Under the pieces are notes generated by a model that saw only the letters and a list, made by a program, of their open reading frames with translations, was not told the origin of the DNA and did no database searches. A DNA stretch of 64,000 nt from Paramoeba atlantica (lineage: Eukaryota > Discosea). Both the position numbers and the translations under genes were made by a program. The first letter of the stretch is position 1; each line of letters starts with the position of its first letter. The stretch is from positions 718,440 through 782,439 of the forward strand of contig CDRNVI010000021.1 of the NCBI GenBank assembly GCA_977017575.1, read 5' to 3'. Positions 49,218 through 60,926 of this stretch are shown here, in pieces.

Positions 49218-49899
49218 GGAGGTGGCGGAGTAGGGGGAGGTGGCGGAGTAGGGGGAGGTGGCGGAGTGGCAAGAACTCAAAGTTTGAAGCACATGGTGCT
49301 CAGACGGCGAGTTCAAACCCGTTCATCGCAGTATTCCCGGAGGCCTCACTCTAAGAGGCTGGGCTGATAACCGACTAGGCCCAGTACTCGGAGGACCGTC
49401 CCGGACCCTCCCCTCAGGGAACCAGCTCCCTTACCCGGCTCACACCTCTTGGGTGAGCCATGTTGACGCACAGTTCGTCGACGCAGCGTGTTGGTAACAG
49501 CACGTTGGTGCCGCCTTGGAAAAGCTGAAACTGGTAGAGGACGTCGGCCTCGGAACTTCCAAATCTGTCTGTGAAGGGTCTGGCTTGCCAGTGACCATCC
49601 GGAGCAATCCGGAATGATTTGGATTTTGGATTGGACTAGGCCCAGTACTCGGAGGACCGTCCCGGACCCTCCCCTCAGGGAACCAGCTCCCTTACCCGGC
49701 TCACACCTCTTGGTTAAGCCGTGTTGACGCACAGTTCGTCGACGCAGCGTGTTGGCAACAGCACGTTGGTGCCGCCTTGGACAAGCGGAAACTGGTAGAG
49801 GACGTCGGCCTCGGAACTTCCAAATCTGTCTGTGAAGGGTCTGGCTTGCCAGTGACCATCCGGATCAATCCGGAATGATTTGGATTTTTTGGATTTTTG
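49218..49899 (+). mobile_element. SINE-a copies A and B, unit 2
   Basis: Same structure as unit 1. Differs at one spot near the GTTCATCGCAGTATTCCCGG segment. Confidence 0.88.
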
Positions 49900-49959
49900 G
49901 CATTCTCCTGAATACCGTAAAAAGGGCAACTGCAAGTTTTTTTTCTGGTAAGAAAAAAG

Positions 49960-50139
49960 TTAGTATCCACAATTTCCACCTTTTTTCTCCAGCACAATTT
50001 TCACACGGGTTGAAACACTCTTTAAAGTCCTCAAAAATACATCGTATTGCGCCTCTTCTAATTTTTCGACCCCAGAAGCGATCTCTCGTCTCAAATCTGC
50101 ACGATTCGTTGGACAAAGCGAGTTTTTATGCTCGTCCAT
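49960..50139 (-). CDS. 59-aa ORF, unit 3
   Basis: Same sequence as unit 1. Confidence 0.45.
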   Translation of the reverse strand: MDEHKNSLCPTNRADLRREIASGVEKLEEAQYDVFLRTLKSVSTRVKIVLEKKGGNCGY

Positions 50140-50282
50140 ATCAGAATCGAGAATTTTTTAACCATGATAGTTTACGAGAGGAAATTTAGACGAGAACAAA
50201 TACGAATTTGAAAAGACTTCTTTTTCTCTAATGGCCCTCGAGGCACATAATCTCTGATTATGAATTCTATTATATCTTTTAA

Positions 50283-50483
50283 CCCAGATTGAAAGGGGCG
50301 AGGGAGATACGAAGCAACAGGCGTGGCAGATTCCCACTGAAAAGAAATGGTATCTCCCCGCACGAGAAAAGCCTTTGCGCTTTCTAGCTCGGAGACAAAC
50401 TTCGTGCGGGAGATACCATTTCTTTTCAGTGGGAATCTGCCACGCCTGTTGCTTCGTATCTCCCTCGCCCCTTTCAATCTGGG
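50283..50483. mobile_element. Palindromic MITE family B, unit 3
   Basis: Same sequence and position as in unit 1. Confidence 0.88.
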
Positions 50484-50550
50484 TTTAATATAGGAATAGA
50501 GTTTATCTTCTGCTAAACGTTTTTCTAGAAGTTTTTCTTAATCATAAGTG

Positions 50551-51141
50551 ATGGCTGAACTTTATGTGCGTTTGCACTGTTTTAACTGCGATAAGGTTAC
50601 TCAGTTCCGTGCTCGGACTCCTTCCTCTTGCCTTGATTGCGGCAACGAGCACACTAATGAGGAATGCACCTCACTTGAAATGTGCGGCCACTGCTCCGAG
50701 TTTTGCGTGCCTGTTGGCTGCAACATTTGCCACTCTTGCAATAAGCCGCAAGATCATCAAACCTTGGGTCCTGAAGTTGTGGCAAAGTGTGCCAAGCGTG
50801 GGTTGGACCAAAAGAGAGTCCAGGAAGCATGCTGTGTCTACGAAGGGTGGACAGTATGCCAACGGAAGTTGACATTCGCACTTGTGTCCCAAGTACTTTG
50901 CATTATACAGCGAAGCTTTACTGTAGGAAAGTCGAAAGTGTATAGCCGTGCGGCAACTTCCGTAGCCGAATATTTCCGTCGTGAGCTTCCCTCTGCAGAC
51001 GCCCCCGTTCTATCAAAGACGATGCGCCGCATTTGGACAACCTACAAGGGAACTGCTGCCAAGAGTGTTAAGGAGCAAAGGGAAGAGCGAATTGCTATGA
51101 TCCATGATCAGATTGGAGACCTGCTTGAAGGAAGGAAGTAA
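50551..51141 (+). CDS. 196-aa zinc-ribbon-like protein, unit 3
   Basis: Intact, identical to unit 1. Confidence 0.65.
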   Translation: MAELYVRLHCFNCDKVTQFRARTPSSCLDCGNEHTNEECTSLEMCGHCSEFCVPVGCNICHSCNKPQDHQTLGPEVVAKCAKRGLDQKRVQEACCVYEGWTVCQRKLTFALVSQVLCIIQRSFTVGKSKVYSRAATSVAEYFRRELPSADAPVLSKTMRRIWTTYKGTAAKSVKEQREERIAMIHDQIGDLLEGRK

Positions 51142-51212
51142 GACGAAGGAAGAAGAGACCTGCTTGAAGGATATACAATCCGTCGTGATCGTTTGTATTT
51201 GGCTAAAAAGGT

Positions 51213-51894
51213 GGAGGTGGCGGAGTAGGGGGAGGTGGCGGAGTAGGGGGAGGTGGCGGAGTGGCAAGAACTCAAAGTTTGAAGCACATGGTGCTCAGAC
51301 GGCGAGTTCAAACCCGTTCATCGCAGTATTCCCGGAGGCCTCACTCTAAGAGGCTGGGCTGATAACCGACTAGGCCCAGTACTCGGAGGACCGTCCCGGA
51401 CCCTCCCCTCAGGGAACCAGCTCCCTTACCCGGCTCACACCTCTTGGGTGAGCTATGTTGACGCACAGTTCGTCGACGCAGCGTGTTGGTAACAGCACGT
51501 TGGTGCCGCCTTGGAAAAGCTGAAACTGGTAGAGGACGTCGGCCTCGGAACTTCCAAATCTGTCTGTGAAGGGTCTGGCTTGCCAGTGACCATCCGGAGC
51601 AATCCGGAATGATTTGGATTTTGGATTGGACTAGGCCCAGTACTCGGAGGACCGTCCCGGACCCTCCCCACAGGGAACCAGCTCCCTTACCAGGCTTACA
51701 CCTCTTGGTTAAGCCGTGTTGACGCACAGTTCGTCGACGCAGCGTGTTGGCAACAGCACGTTGGTGCCGCCTTGGACAAGCGGAAACTGGTAGAGGACGT
51801 CGGCCTCGGAACTTCCAAATCTGTCTGTGAAGGGTCTGGCTTGCCAGTGACCATCCGGATCAATCCGGAATGATTTGGATTTTTTGGATTTTTG
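51213..51894 (+). mobile_element. SINE-a copies A and B, unit 3
   Basis: Copy A has GAGCTATGTTG where units 1-2 have GAGCCATGTTG. Copy B has CCCCACAGGG and CCAGGCTTACAC instead of CCCCTCAGGG and CCGGCTCACAC. The SINE variants thus define two unit subtypes. Confidence 0.88.
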
Positions 51895-51954
51895 GCATTC
51901 TCCTGAATACCGTAAAAAGGGCAACTGCAAGTTTTTTTTCTGGTAAGAAAAAAG

Positions 51955-52134
51955 TTAGTATCCACAATTTCCACCTTTTTTCTCCAGCACAATTTTCACA
52001 CGGGTTGAAACACTCTTTAAAGTCCTCAAAAATACATCGTATTGCGCCTCTTCTAATTTTTCGACCCCAGAAGCGATCTCTCGTCTCAAATCTGCACGAT
52101 TCGTTGGACAAAGCGAGTTTTTATGCTCGTCCAT
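51955..52134 (-). CDS. 59-aa ORF, unit 4
   Basis: Same sequence as unit 1. Confidence 0.45.
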   Translation of the reverse strand: MDEHKNSLCPTNRADLRREIASGVEKLEEAQYDVFLRTLKSVSTRVKIVLEKKGGNCGY

Positions 52135-52277
52135 ATCAGAATCGAGAATTTTTTAACCATGATAGTTTACGAGAGGAAATTTAGACGAGAACAAATACGA
52201 ATTTGAAAAGACTTCTTTTTCTCTAATGGCCCTCGAGGCACATAATCTCTGATTATGAATTCTATTATATCTTTTAA

Positions 52278-52478
52278 CCCAGATTGAAAGGGGCGAGGGA
52301 GATACGAAGCAACAGGCGTGGCAGATTCCCACTGAAAAGAAATGGTATCTCCCCGCACGAGAAAAGCCTTTGCGCTTTCTAGCTCGGAGACAAACTTCGT
52401 GCGGGAGATACCATTTCTTTTCAGTGGGAATCTGCCACGCCTGTTGCTTCGTATCTCCCTCGCCCCTTTCAATCTGGG
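52278..52478. mobile_element. Palindromic MITE family B, unit 4
   Basis: Same sequence and position as in unit 1. Confidence 0.88.
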
Positions 52479-52545
52479 TTTAATATAGGAATAGAGTTTA
52501 TCTTCTGCTAAACGTTTTTCTAGAAGTTTTTCTTAATCATAAGTG

Positions 52546-53136
52546 ATGGCTGAACTTTATGTGCGTTTGCACTGTTTTAACTGCGATAAGGTTACTCAGT
52601 TCCGTGCTCGGACTCCTTCCTCTTGCCTTGATTGCGGCAACGAGCACACTAATGAGGAATGCACCTCACTTGAAATGTGCGGCCACTGCTCCGAGTTTTG
52701 CGTGCCTGTTGGCTGCAACATTTGCCACTCTTGCAATAAGCCGCAAGATCATCAAACCTTGGGTCCTGAAGTTGTGGCAAAGTGTGCCAAGCGTGGGTTG
52801 GACCAAAAGAGAGTCCAGGAAGCATGCTGTGTCTACGAAGGGTGGACAGTATGCCAACGGAAGTTGACATTCGCACTTGTGTCCCAAGTACTTTGCATTA
52901 TACAGCGAAGCTTTACTGTAGGAAAGTCGAAAGTGTATAGCCGTGCGGCAACTTCCGTAGCCGAATATTTCCGTCGTGAGCTTCCCTCTGCAGACGCCCC
53001 CGTTCTATCAAAGACGATGCGCCGCATTTGGACAACCTACAAGGGAACTGCTGCCAAGAGTGTTAAGGAGCAAAGGGAAGAGCGAATTGCTATGATCCAT
53101 GATCAGATTGGAGACCTGCTTGAAGGAAGGAAGTAA
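52546..53136 (+). CDS. 196-aa zinc-ribbon-like protein, unit 4
   Basis: Intact, identical to unit 1. Confidence 0.65.
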   Translation: MAELYVRLHCFNCDKVTQFRARTPSSCLDCGNEHTNEECTSLEMCGHCSEFCVPVGCNICHSCNKPQDHQTLGPEVVAKCAKRGLDQKRVQEACCVYEGWTVCQRKLTFALVSQVLCIIQRSFTVGKSKVYSRAATSVAEYFRRELPSADAPVLSKTMRRIWTTYKGTAAKSVKEQREERIAMIHDQIGDLLEGRK

Positions 53137-53207
53137 GACGAAGGAAGAAGAGACCTGCTTGAAGGATATACAATCCGTCGTGATCGTTTGTATTTGGCTA
53201 AAAAGGT

Positions 53208-53889
53208 GGAGGTGGCGGAGTAGGGGGAGGTGGCGGAGTAGGGGGAGGTGGCGGAGTGGCAAGAACTCAAAGTTTGAAGCACATGGTGCTCAGACGGCGA
53301 GTTCAAACCCGTTCATCGCAGTATTCCCGGAGGCCTCACTCTAAGAGGCTGGGCTGATAACCGACTAGGCCCAGTACTCGGAGGACCGTCCCGGACCCTC
53401 CCCTCAGGGAACCAGCTCCCTTACCCGGCTCACACCTCTTGGGTGAGCTATGTTGACGCACAGTTCGTCGACGCAGCGTGTTGGTAACAGCACGTTGGTG
53501 CCGCCTTGGAAAAGCTGAAACTGGTAGAGGACGTCGGCCTCGGAACTTCCAAATCTGTCTGTGAAGGGTCTGGCTTGCCAGTGACCATCCGGAGCAATCC
53601 GGAATGATTTGGATTTTGGATTGGACTAGGCCCAGTACTCGGAGGACCGTCCCGGACCCTCCCCACAGGGAACCAGCTCCCTTACCAGGCTTACACCTCT
53701 TGGTTAAGCCGTGTTGACGCACAGTTCGTCGACGCAGCGTGTTGGCAACAGCACGTTGGTGCCGCCTTGGACAAGCGGAAACTGGTAGAGGACGTCGGCC
53801 TCGGAACTTCCAAATCTGTCTGTGAAGGGTCTGGCTTGCCAGTGACCATCCGGATCAATCCGGAATGATTTGGATTTTTTGGATTTTTG
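53208..53889 (+). mobile_element. SINE-a copies A and B, unit 4
   Basis: Same variant as unit 3. Confidence 0.88.
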
Positions 53890-53949
53890 GCATTCTCCTG
53901 AATACCGTAAAAAGGGCAACTGCAAGTTTTTTTTCTGGTAAGAAAAAAG

Positions 53950-54129
53950 TTAGTATCCACAATTTCCACCTTTTTTCTCCAGCACAATTTTCACACGGGT
54001 TGAAACACTCTTTAAAGTCCTCAAAAATACATCGTATTGCGCCTCTTCTAATTTTTCGACCCCAGAAGCGATCTCTCGTCTCAAATCTGCACGATTCGTT
54101 GGACAAAGCGAGTTTTTATGCTCGTCCAT
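53950..54129 (-). CDS. 59-aa ORF, unit 5
   Basis: Same sequence as unit 1. Confidence 0.45.
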   Translation of the reverse strand: MDEHKNSLCPTNRADLRREIASGVEKLEEAQYDVFLRTLKSVSTRVKIVLEKKGGNCGY

Positions 54130-54272
54130 ATCAGAATCGAGAATTTTTTAACCATGATAGTTTACGAGAGGAAATTTAGACGAGAACAAATACGAATTTG
54201 AAAAGACTTCTTTTTCTCTAATGGCCCTCGAGGCACATAATCTCTGATTATGAATTCTATTATATCTTTTAA

Positions 54273-54473
54273 CCCAGATTGAAAGGGGCGAGGGAGATAC
54301 GAAGCAACAGGCGTGGCAGATTCCCACTGAAAAGAAATGGTATCTCCCCGCACGAGAAAAGCCTTTGCGCTTTCTAGCTCGGAGACAAACTTCGTGCGGG
54401 AGATACCATTTCTTTTCAGTGGGAATCTGCCACGCCTGTTGCTTCGTATCTCCCTCGCCCCTTTCAATCTGGG
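54273..54473. mobile_element. Palindromic MITE family B, unit 5
   Basis: Same sequence and position as in unit 1. Confidence 0.88.
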
Positions 54474-54540
54474 TTTAATATAGGAATAGAGTTTATCTTC
54501 TGCTAAACGTTTTTCTAGAAGTTTTTCTTAATCATAAGTG

Positions 54541-55131
54541 ATGGCTGAACTTTATGTGCGTTTGCACTGTTTTAACTGCGATAAGGTTACTCAGTTCCGT
54601 GCTCGGACTCCTTCCTCTTGCCTTGATTGCGGCAACGAGCACACTAATGAGGAATGCACCTCACTTGAAATGTGCGGCCACTGCTCCGAGTTTTGCGTGC
54701 CTGTTGGCTGCAACATTTGCCACTCTTGCAATAAGCCGCAAGATCATCAAACCTTGGGTCCTGAAGTTGTGGCAAAGTGTGCCAAGCGTGGGTTGGACCA
54801 AAAGAGAGTCCAGGAAGCATGCTGTGTCTACGAAGGGTGGACAGTATGCCAACGGAAGTTGACATTCGCACTTGTGTCCCAAGTACTTTGCATTATACAG
54901 CGAAGCTTTACTGTAGGAAAGTCGAAAGTGTATAGCCGTGCGGCAACTTCCGTAGCCGAATATTTCCGTCGTGAGCTTCCCTCTGCAGACGCCCCCGTTC
55001 TATCAAAGACGATGCGCCGCATTTGGACAACCTACAAGGGAACTGCTGCCAAGAGTGTTAAGGAGCAAAGGGAAGAGCGAATTGCTATGATCCATGATCA
55101 GATTGGAGACCTGCTTGAAGGAAGGAAGTAA
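54541..55131 (+). CDS. 196-aa zinc-ribbon-like protein, unit 5
   Basis: Intact, identical to unit 1. Confidence 0.65.
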   Translation: MAELYVRLHCFNCDKVTQFRARTPSSCLDCGNEHTNEECTSLEMCGHCSEFCVPVGCNICHSCNKPQDHQTLGPEVVAKCAKRGLDQKRVQEACCVYEGWTVCQRKLTFALVSQVLCIIQRSFTVGKSKVYSRAATSVAEYFRRELPSADAPVLSKTMRRIWTTYKGTAAKSVKEQREERIAMIHDQIGDLLEGRK

Positions 55132-55202
55132 GACGAAGGAAGAAGAGACCTGCTTGAAGGATATACAATCCGTCGTGATCGTTTGTATTTGGCTAAAAAG
55201 GT

Positions 55203-55623
55203 GGAGGTGGCGGAGTAGGGGGAGGTGGCGGAGTAGGGGGAGGTGGCGGAGTGGCAAGAACTCAAAGTTTGAAGCACATGGTGCTCAGACGGCGAGTTCA
55301 AACCCGTTCATCGCAGTATTCCCGGAGGCCTCACTCTAAGAGGCTGGGCTGATAACCGACTAGGCCCAGTACTCGGAGGACCGTCCCGGACCCTCCCCTC
55401 AGGGAACCAGCTCCCTTACCCGGCTCACACCTCTTGGGTGAGCCATGTTGACGCACAGTTCGTCGACGCAGCGTGTTGGTAACAGCACGTTGGTGCCGCC
55501 TTGGAAAAGCTGAAACTGGTAGAGGACGTCGGCCTCGGAACTTCCAAATCTGTCTGTGAAGGGTCTGGCTTGCCAGTGACCATCCGGATCAATCCGGAAT
55601 GATTTGGATTTTTTGGATTTTTG
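55203..55623 (+). mobile_element. Single SINE-a (A/B recombinant), unit 5
   Basis: The triplicated head is followed by one body that ends like copy B (GGATCAATCCGG). About 262 bp are missing relative to other units, as expected for a crossover between copies A and B. Confidence 0.88.
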
Positions 55624-55683
55624 GCATTCTCCTGAATACCGTAAAAAGGGCAACTGCAAGTTTTTTTTCTGGTAAGAAAAAAG

Positions 55684-55863
55684 TTAGTATCCACAATTTC
55701 CACCTTTTTTCTCCAGCACAATTTTCACACGGGTTGAAACACTCTTTAAAGTCCTCAAAAATACATCGTATTGCGCCTCTTCTAATTTTTCGACCCCAGA
55801 AGCGATCTCTCGTCTCAAATCTGCACGATTCGTTGGACAAAGCGAGTTTTTATGCTCGTCCAT
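55684..55863 (-). CDS. 59-aa ORF, unit 6
   Basis: Same sequence as unit 1. Confidence 0.45.
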   Translation of the reverse strand: MDEHKNSLCPTNRADLRREIASGVEKLEEAQYDVFLRTLKSVSTRVKIVLEKKGGNCGY

Positions 55864-56006
55864 ATCAGAATCGAGAATTTTTTAACCATGATAGTTTACG
55901 AGAGGAAATTTAGACGAGAACAAATACGAATTTGAAAAGACTTCTTTTTCTCTAATGGCCCTCGAGGCACATAATCTCTGATTATGAATTCTATTATATC
56001 TTTTAA

Positions 56007-56206
56007 CCCAGATTGAAAGGGGCGAGGGAGATACGAAGCAACAGGCGTGGCAGATTCCCACTGAAAAGAAATGGTATCTCCCCGCACGAGAAAAGCCTTT
56101 GCGCTTTCTAGCTCGGAGACAAACTTCGTGCGGGAGATACCATTTCTTTTCAGTGGGAATCTGCCACGCCTGTTGCTTCGTATCTCCCTCGCCCCTTTCA
56201 ATCTGG
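56007..56206. mobile_element. Palindromic MITE family B, unit 6
   Basis: One G shorter at the right end (ATCTGGTTTA), otherwise the same. Confidence 0.85.
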
Positions 56207-56273
56207 TTTAATATAGGAATAGAGTTTATCTTCTGCTAAACGTTTTTCTAGAAGTTTTTCTTAATCATAAGTG

Positions 56274-56865
56274 ATGGCTGAACTTTATGTGCGTTTGCAC
56301 TGTTTTAACTGCGATAAGGTTACTCAGTTCCGTGCTCGGACTCCTTCCTCTTGCCTTGATTGCGGCAACGAGCACACTAATGAGGAATGCACCTCACTTG
56401 AAATGTGCGGCCACTGCTCCGAGTTTTGCGTGCCTGTTGGCTGCAACATTTGCCACTCTTGCAATAAGCCGCAAGATCATCAAACCTTGGGTCCTGAAGT
56501 TGTGGCAAAGTGTGCCAAGCGTGGGTTGGACCAAAAGAGAGTCCAGGAAGCATGCTGTGTCTACGAAGGGTGGACAGTATGCCAACGGAAGTTGACATTC
56601 GCACTTGTGTCCCAAGTACTTTGCATTATACAGCGAAGCTTTACTGTAGGAAAGTCGAAAGTGTATAGCCGTGCGGCAACTTCCGTAGCCGAATATTTCC
56701 GTCGTGAGCTTCCCTCTGCAGACGCCCCCGTTCTATCAAAGACGATGCGCCGCATTTGGGACAACCTACAAGGGAACTGCTGCCAAGAGTGTTAAGGAGC
56801 AAAGGGAAGAGCGAATTGCTATGATCCATGATCAGATTGGAGACCTGCTTGAAGGAAGGAAGTAA
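56274..56865 (+). pseudogene. 196-aa protein gene, unit 6, with +1 G in a G run
   Basis: Identical to unit 1 except for GGG instead of GG near 56758 (ATTTGGGACAAC), which shifts the last third of the frame. A single homopolymer change in an otherwise identical copy suggests a sequencing error. Confidence 0.6.
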
Positions 56866-56936
56866 GACGAAGGAAGAAGAGACCTGCTTGAAGGATATAC
56901 AATCCGTCGTGATCGTTTGTATTTGGCTAAAAAGGT

Positions 56937-57618
56937 GGAGGTGGCGGAGTAGGGGGAGGTGGCGGAGTAGGGGGAGGTGGCGGAGTGGCAAGAACTCAAA
57001 GTTTGAAGCACATGGTGCTCAGACGGCGAGTTCAAACCCGTTCATCGCAGTATTCCCGGAGGCCTCACTCTAAGAGGCTGGGCTGATAACCGACTAGGCC
57101 CAGTACTCGGAGGACCGTCCCGGACCCTCCCCTCAGGGAACCAGCTCCCTTACCCGGCTCACACCTCTTGGGTGAGCCATGTTGACGCACAGTTCGTCGA
57201 CGCAGCGTGTTGGTAACAGCACGTTGGTGCCGCCTTGGAAAAGCTGAAACTGGTAGAGGACGTCGGCCTCGGAACTTCCAAATCTGTCTGTGAAGGGTCT
57301 GGCTTGCCAGTGACCATCCGGAGCAATCCGGAATGATTTGGATTTTGGATTGGACTAGGCCCAGTACTCGGAGGACCGTCCCGGACCCTCCCCACAGGGA
57401 ACCAGCTCCCTTACCCGGCTCACACCTCTTGGTTAAGCCGTGTTGACGCACAGTTCGTCGACGCAGCGTGTTGGCAACAGCACGTTGGTGCCGCCTTGGA
57501 AAAGCTGAAACTGGTAGAGGACGTCGGCCTCGGAACTTCCAAATCTGTCTGTGAAGGGTCTGGCTTGCCAGTGACCATCCGGATCAATCCGGAATGATTT
57601 GGATTTTTTGGATTTTTG
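56937..57618 (+). mobile_element. SINE-a copies A and B, unit 6
   Basis: Triplicated head in A. Copy B has CCCCACAGGG, CCGGCTCACAC and GAAAAGCTGAAAC, a third variant combination. Confidence 0.87.
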
Positions 57619-57678
57619 GCATTCTCCTGAATACCGTAAAAAGGGCAACTGCAAGTTTTTTTTCTGGTAAGAAAAAAG

Positions 57679-57858
57679 TTAGTATCCACAATTTCCACCT
57701 TTTTTCTCCAGCACAATTTTCACACGGGTTGAAACACTCTTTAAAGTCCTCAAAAATACATCGTATTGCGCCTCTTCTAATTTTTCGACCCCAGAAGCGA
57801 TCTCTCGTCTCAAATCTGCACGATTCGTTGGACAAAGCGAGTTTTTATGCTCGTCCAT
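57679..57858 (-). CDS. 59-aa ORF, unit 7
   Basis: Same sequence as unit 1. One T is missing from a T run just upstream of its start (near 57876). Confidence 0.45.
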   Translation of the reverse strand: MDEHKNSLCPTNRADLRREIASGVEKLEEAQYDVFLRTLKSVSTRVKIVLEKKGGNCGY

Positions 57859-58000
57859 ATCAGAATCGAGAATTTTTAACCATGATAGTTTACGAGAGGA
57901 AATTTAGACGAGAACAAATACGAATTTGAAAAGACTTCTTTTTCTCTAATGGCCCTCGAGGCACATAATCTCTGATTATGAATTCTATTATATCTTTTAA

Positions 58001-58201
58001 CCCAGATTGAAAGGGGCGAGGGAGATACGAAGCAACAGGCGTGGCAGATTCCCACTGAAAAGAAATGGTATCTCCCCGCACGAGAAAAGCCTTTGCGCTT
58101 TCTAGCTCGGAGACAAACTTCGTGCGGGAGATACCATTTCTTTTCAGTGGGAATCTGCCACGCCTGTTGCTTCGTATCTCCCTCGCCCCTTTCAATCTGG
58201 G
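58001..58201. mobile_element. Palindromic MITE family B, unit 7
   Basis: Same as unit 1. Confidence 0.88.
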
Positions 58202-58268
58202 TTTAATATAGGAATAGAGTTTATCTTCTGCTAAACGTTTTTCTAGAAGTTTTTCTTAATCATAAGTG

Positions 58269-58858
58269 ATGGCTGAACTTTATGTGCGTTTGCACTGTTT
58301 TAACTGCGATAAGGTTACTCAGTTCCGTGCTCGGACTCCTTCCTCTTGCCTTGATTGCGGCAACGAGCACACTAATGAGGAATGCACCTCACTTGAAATG
58401 TGCGGCCACTGCTCCGAGTTTTGCGTGCCTGTTGGCTGCAACATTTGCCACTCTTGCAATAAGCCGCAAGATCATCAAACCTTGGGTCCTGAAGTTGTGG
58501 CAAAGTGTGCCAAGCGTGGGTTGGACCAAAGAGAGTCCAGGAAGCATGCTGTGTCTACGAAGGGTGGACAGTATGCCAACGGAAGTTGACATTCGCACTT
58601 GTGTCCCAAGTACTTTGCATTATACAGCGAAGCTTTACTGTAGGAAAGTCGAAAGTGTATAGCCGTGCGGCAACTTCCGTAGCCGAATATTTCCGTCGTG
58701 AGCTTCCCTCTGCAGACGCCCCCGTTCTATCAAAGACGATGCGCCGCATTTGGACAACCTACAAGGGAACTGCTGCCAAGAGTGTTAAGGAGCAAAGGGA
58801 AGAGCGAATTGCTATGATCCATGATCAGATTGGAGACCTGCTTGAAGGAAGGAAGTAA
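58269..58858 (+). pseudogene. 196-aa protein gene, unit 7, with -1 A in an A run
   Basis: ACCAAAGAGAG instead of ACCAAAAGAGAG near 58527 is the only difference from unit 1. Probably a sequencing error. Confidence 0.6.
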
Positions 58859-58929
58859 GACGAAGGAAGAAGAGACCTGCTTGAAGGATATACAATCCGT
58901 CGTGATCGTTTGTATTTGGCTAAAAAGGT

Positions 58930-59611
58930 GGAGGTGGCGGAGTAGGGGGAGGTGGCGGAGTAGGGGGAGGTGGCGGAGTGGCAAGAACTCAAAGTTTGAA
59001 GCACATGGTGCTCAGACGGCGAGTTCAAACCCGTTCATCGCAGTATTCCCGGAGGCCTCACTCTAAGAGGCTGGGCTGATAACCGACTAGGCCCAGTACT
59101 CGGAGGACCGTCCCGGACCCTCCCCTCAGGGAACCAGCTCCCTTACCCGGCTCACACCTCTTGGGTGAGCCATGTTGACGCACAGTTCGTCGACGCAGCG
59201 TGTTGGTAACAGCACGTTGGTGCCGCCTTGGAAAAGCTGAAACTGGTAGAGGACGTCGGCCTCGGAACTTCCAAATCTGTCTGTGAAGGGTCTGGCTTGC
59301 CAGTGACCATCCGGAGCAATCCGGAATGATTTGGATTTTGGATTGGACTAGGCCCAGTACTCGGAGGACCGTCCCGGACCCTCCCCACAGGGAACCAGCT
59401 CCCTTACCCGGCTCACACCTCTTGGTTAAGCCGTGTTGACGCACAGTTCGTCGACGCAGCGTGTTGGCAACAGCACGTTGGTGCCGCCTTGGACAAGCGG
59501 AAACTGGTAGAGGACGTCGGCCTCGGAACTTCCAAATCTGTCTGTGAAGGGTCTGGCTTGCCAGTGACCATCCGGATCAATCCGGAATGATTTGGATTTT
59601 TTGGATTTTTG
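58930..59611 (+). mobile_element. SINE-a copies A and B, unit 7
   Basis: Copy A as in unit 6. Copy B has CCCCACAGGG with CCGGCTCACAC. Confidence 0.87.
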
Positions 59612-59671
59612 GCATTCTCCTGAATACCGTAAAAAGGGCAACTGCAAGTTTTTTTTCTGGTAAGAAAAAAG

Positions 59672-59850
59672 TTAGTATCCACAATTTCCACCTTTTTTCT
59701 CCAGCACAATTTTCACACGGGTTGAAACACTCTTTAAAGTCCTCAAAAATACATCGTATTGCGCCTCTTCTAATTTTCGACCCCAGAAGCGATCTCTCGT
59801 CTCAAATCTGCACGATTCGTTGGACAAAGCGAGTTTTTATGCTCGTCCAT
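59672..59850 (-). pseudogene. 59-aa ORF, unit 8, with -1 T
   Basis: One T is missing from a T run near 59777 (TAATTTTCGACC), shifting the frame. Otherwise as unit 1; probably technical. Confidence 0.45.
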
Positions 59851-59993
59851 ATCAGAATCGAGAATTTTTTAACCATGATAGTTTACGAGAGGAAATTTAG
59901 ACGAGAACAAATACGAATTTGAAAAGACTTCTTTTTCTCTAATGGCCCTCGAGGCACATAATCTCTGATTATGAATTCTATTATATCTTTTAA

Positions 59994-60196
59994 CCCAGAT
60001 TGAAAGGGGCGAGGGAGATACGAAGCAACAGGCGTGGCAGATTCCCACTGAAAAGAAATGGTATCTCCCCCCGCACGAGAAAAGCCTTTGCGCTTTCTAG
60101 CTCGGAGACAAACTTCGTGCGGGAGATACCATTTCTTTTCAGTGGGAATCTGCCACGCCTGTTGCTTCGTATCTCCCTCGCCCCTTTCAATCTGGG
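59994..60196. mobile_element. Palindromic MITE family B, unit 8
   Basis: Two extra C in a C run near 60066, otherwise as unit 1. Confidence 0.85.
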
Positions 60197-60262
60197 TTTA
60201 ATATAGGAATAGAGTTTATCTTCTGCTAAACGTTTTTCTAGAAGTTTTCTTAATCATAAGTG

Positions 60263-60855
60263 ATGGCTGAACTTTATGTGCGTTTGCACTGTTTTAAACT
60301 GCGATAAGGTTACTCAGTTCCGTGCTCGGACTCCTTCCTCTTGCCTTGATTGCGGCAACGAGCACACTAATGAGGAATGCACCTCACTTGAAATGTGCGG
60401 CCACTGCTCCGAGTTTTGCGTGCCTGTTGGCTGCAACATTTGCCACTCTTGCAATAAGCCGCAAGATCATCAAACCTTGGGTCCTGAAGTTGTGGCAAAG
60501 TGTGCCAAGCGTGGGTTGGACCAAAAGAGAGTCCAGGAAGCATGCTGTGTCTACGAAGGGTGGACAGTATGCCAACGGAAGTTGACATTCGCACTTGTGT
60601 CCCAAGTACTTTGCATTATACCAGCGAAGCTTTACTGTAGGAAAGTCGAAAGTGTATAGCCGTGCGGCAACTTCCGTAGCCGAATATTTCCGTCGTGAGC
60701 TTCCCTCTGCAGACGCCCCCGTTCTATCAAAGACGATGCGCCGCATTTGGACAACCTACAAGGGAACTGCTGCCAAGAGTGTTAAGGAGCAAAGGGAAGA
60801 GCGAATTGCTATGATCCATGATCAGATTGGAGACCTGCTTGAAGGAAGGAAGTAA
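60263..60855 (+). pseudogene. 196-aa protein gene, unit 8, with two single-base gains
   Basis: An extra A near 60299 (TTTTAAACTG) and an extra C near 60622 (TATACCAGCG). Otherwise identical to unit 1. Confidence 0.6.
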
Positions 60856-60926
60856 GACGAAGGAAGAAGAGACCTGCTTGAAGGATATACAATCCGTCGT
60901 GATCGTTTGTATTTGGCTAAAAAGGT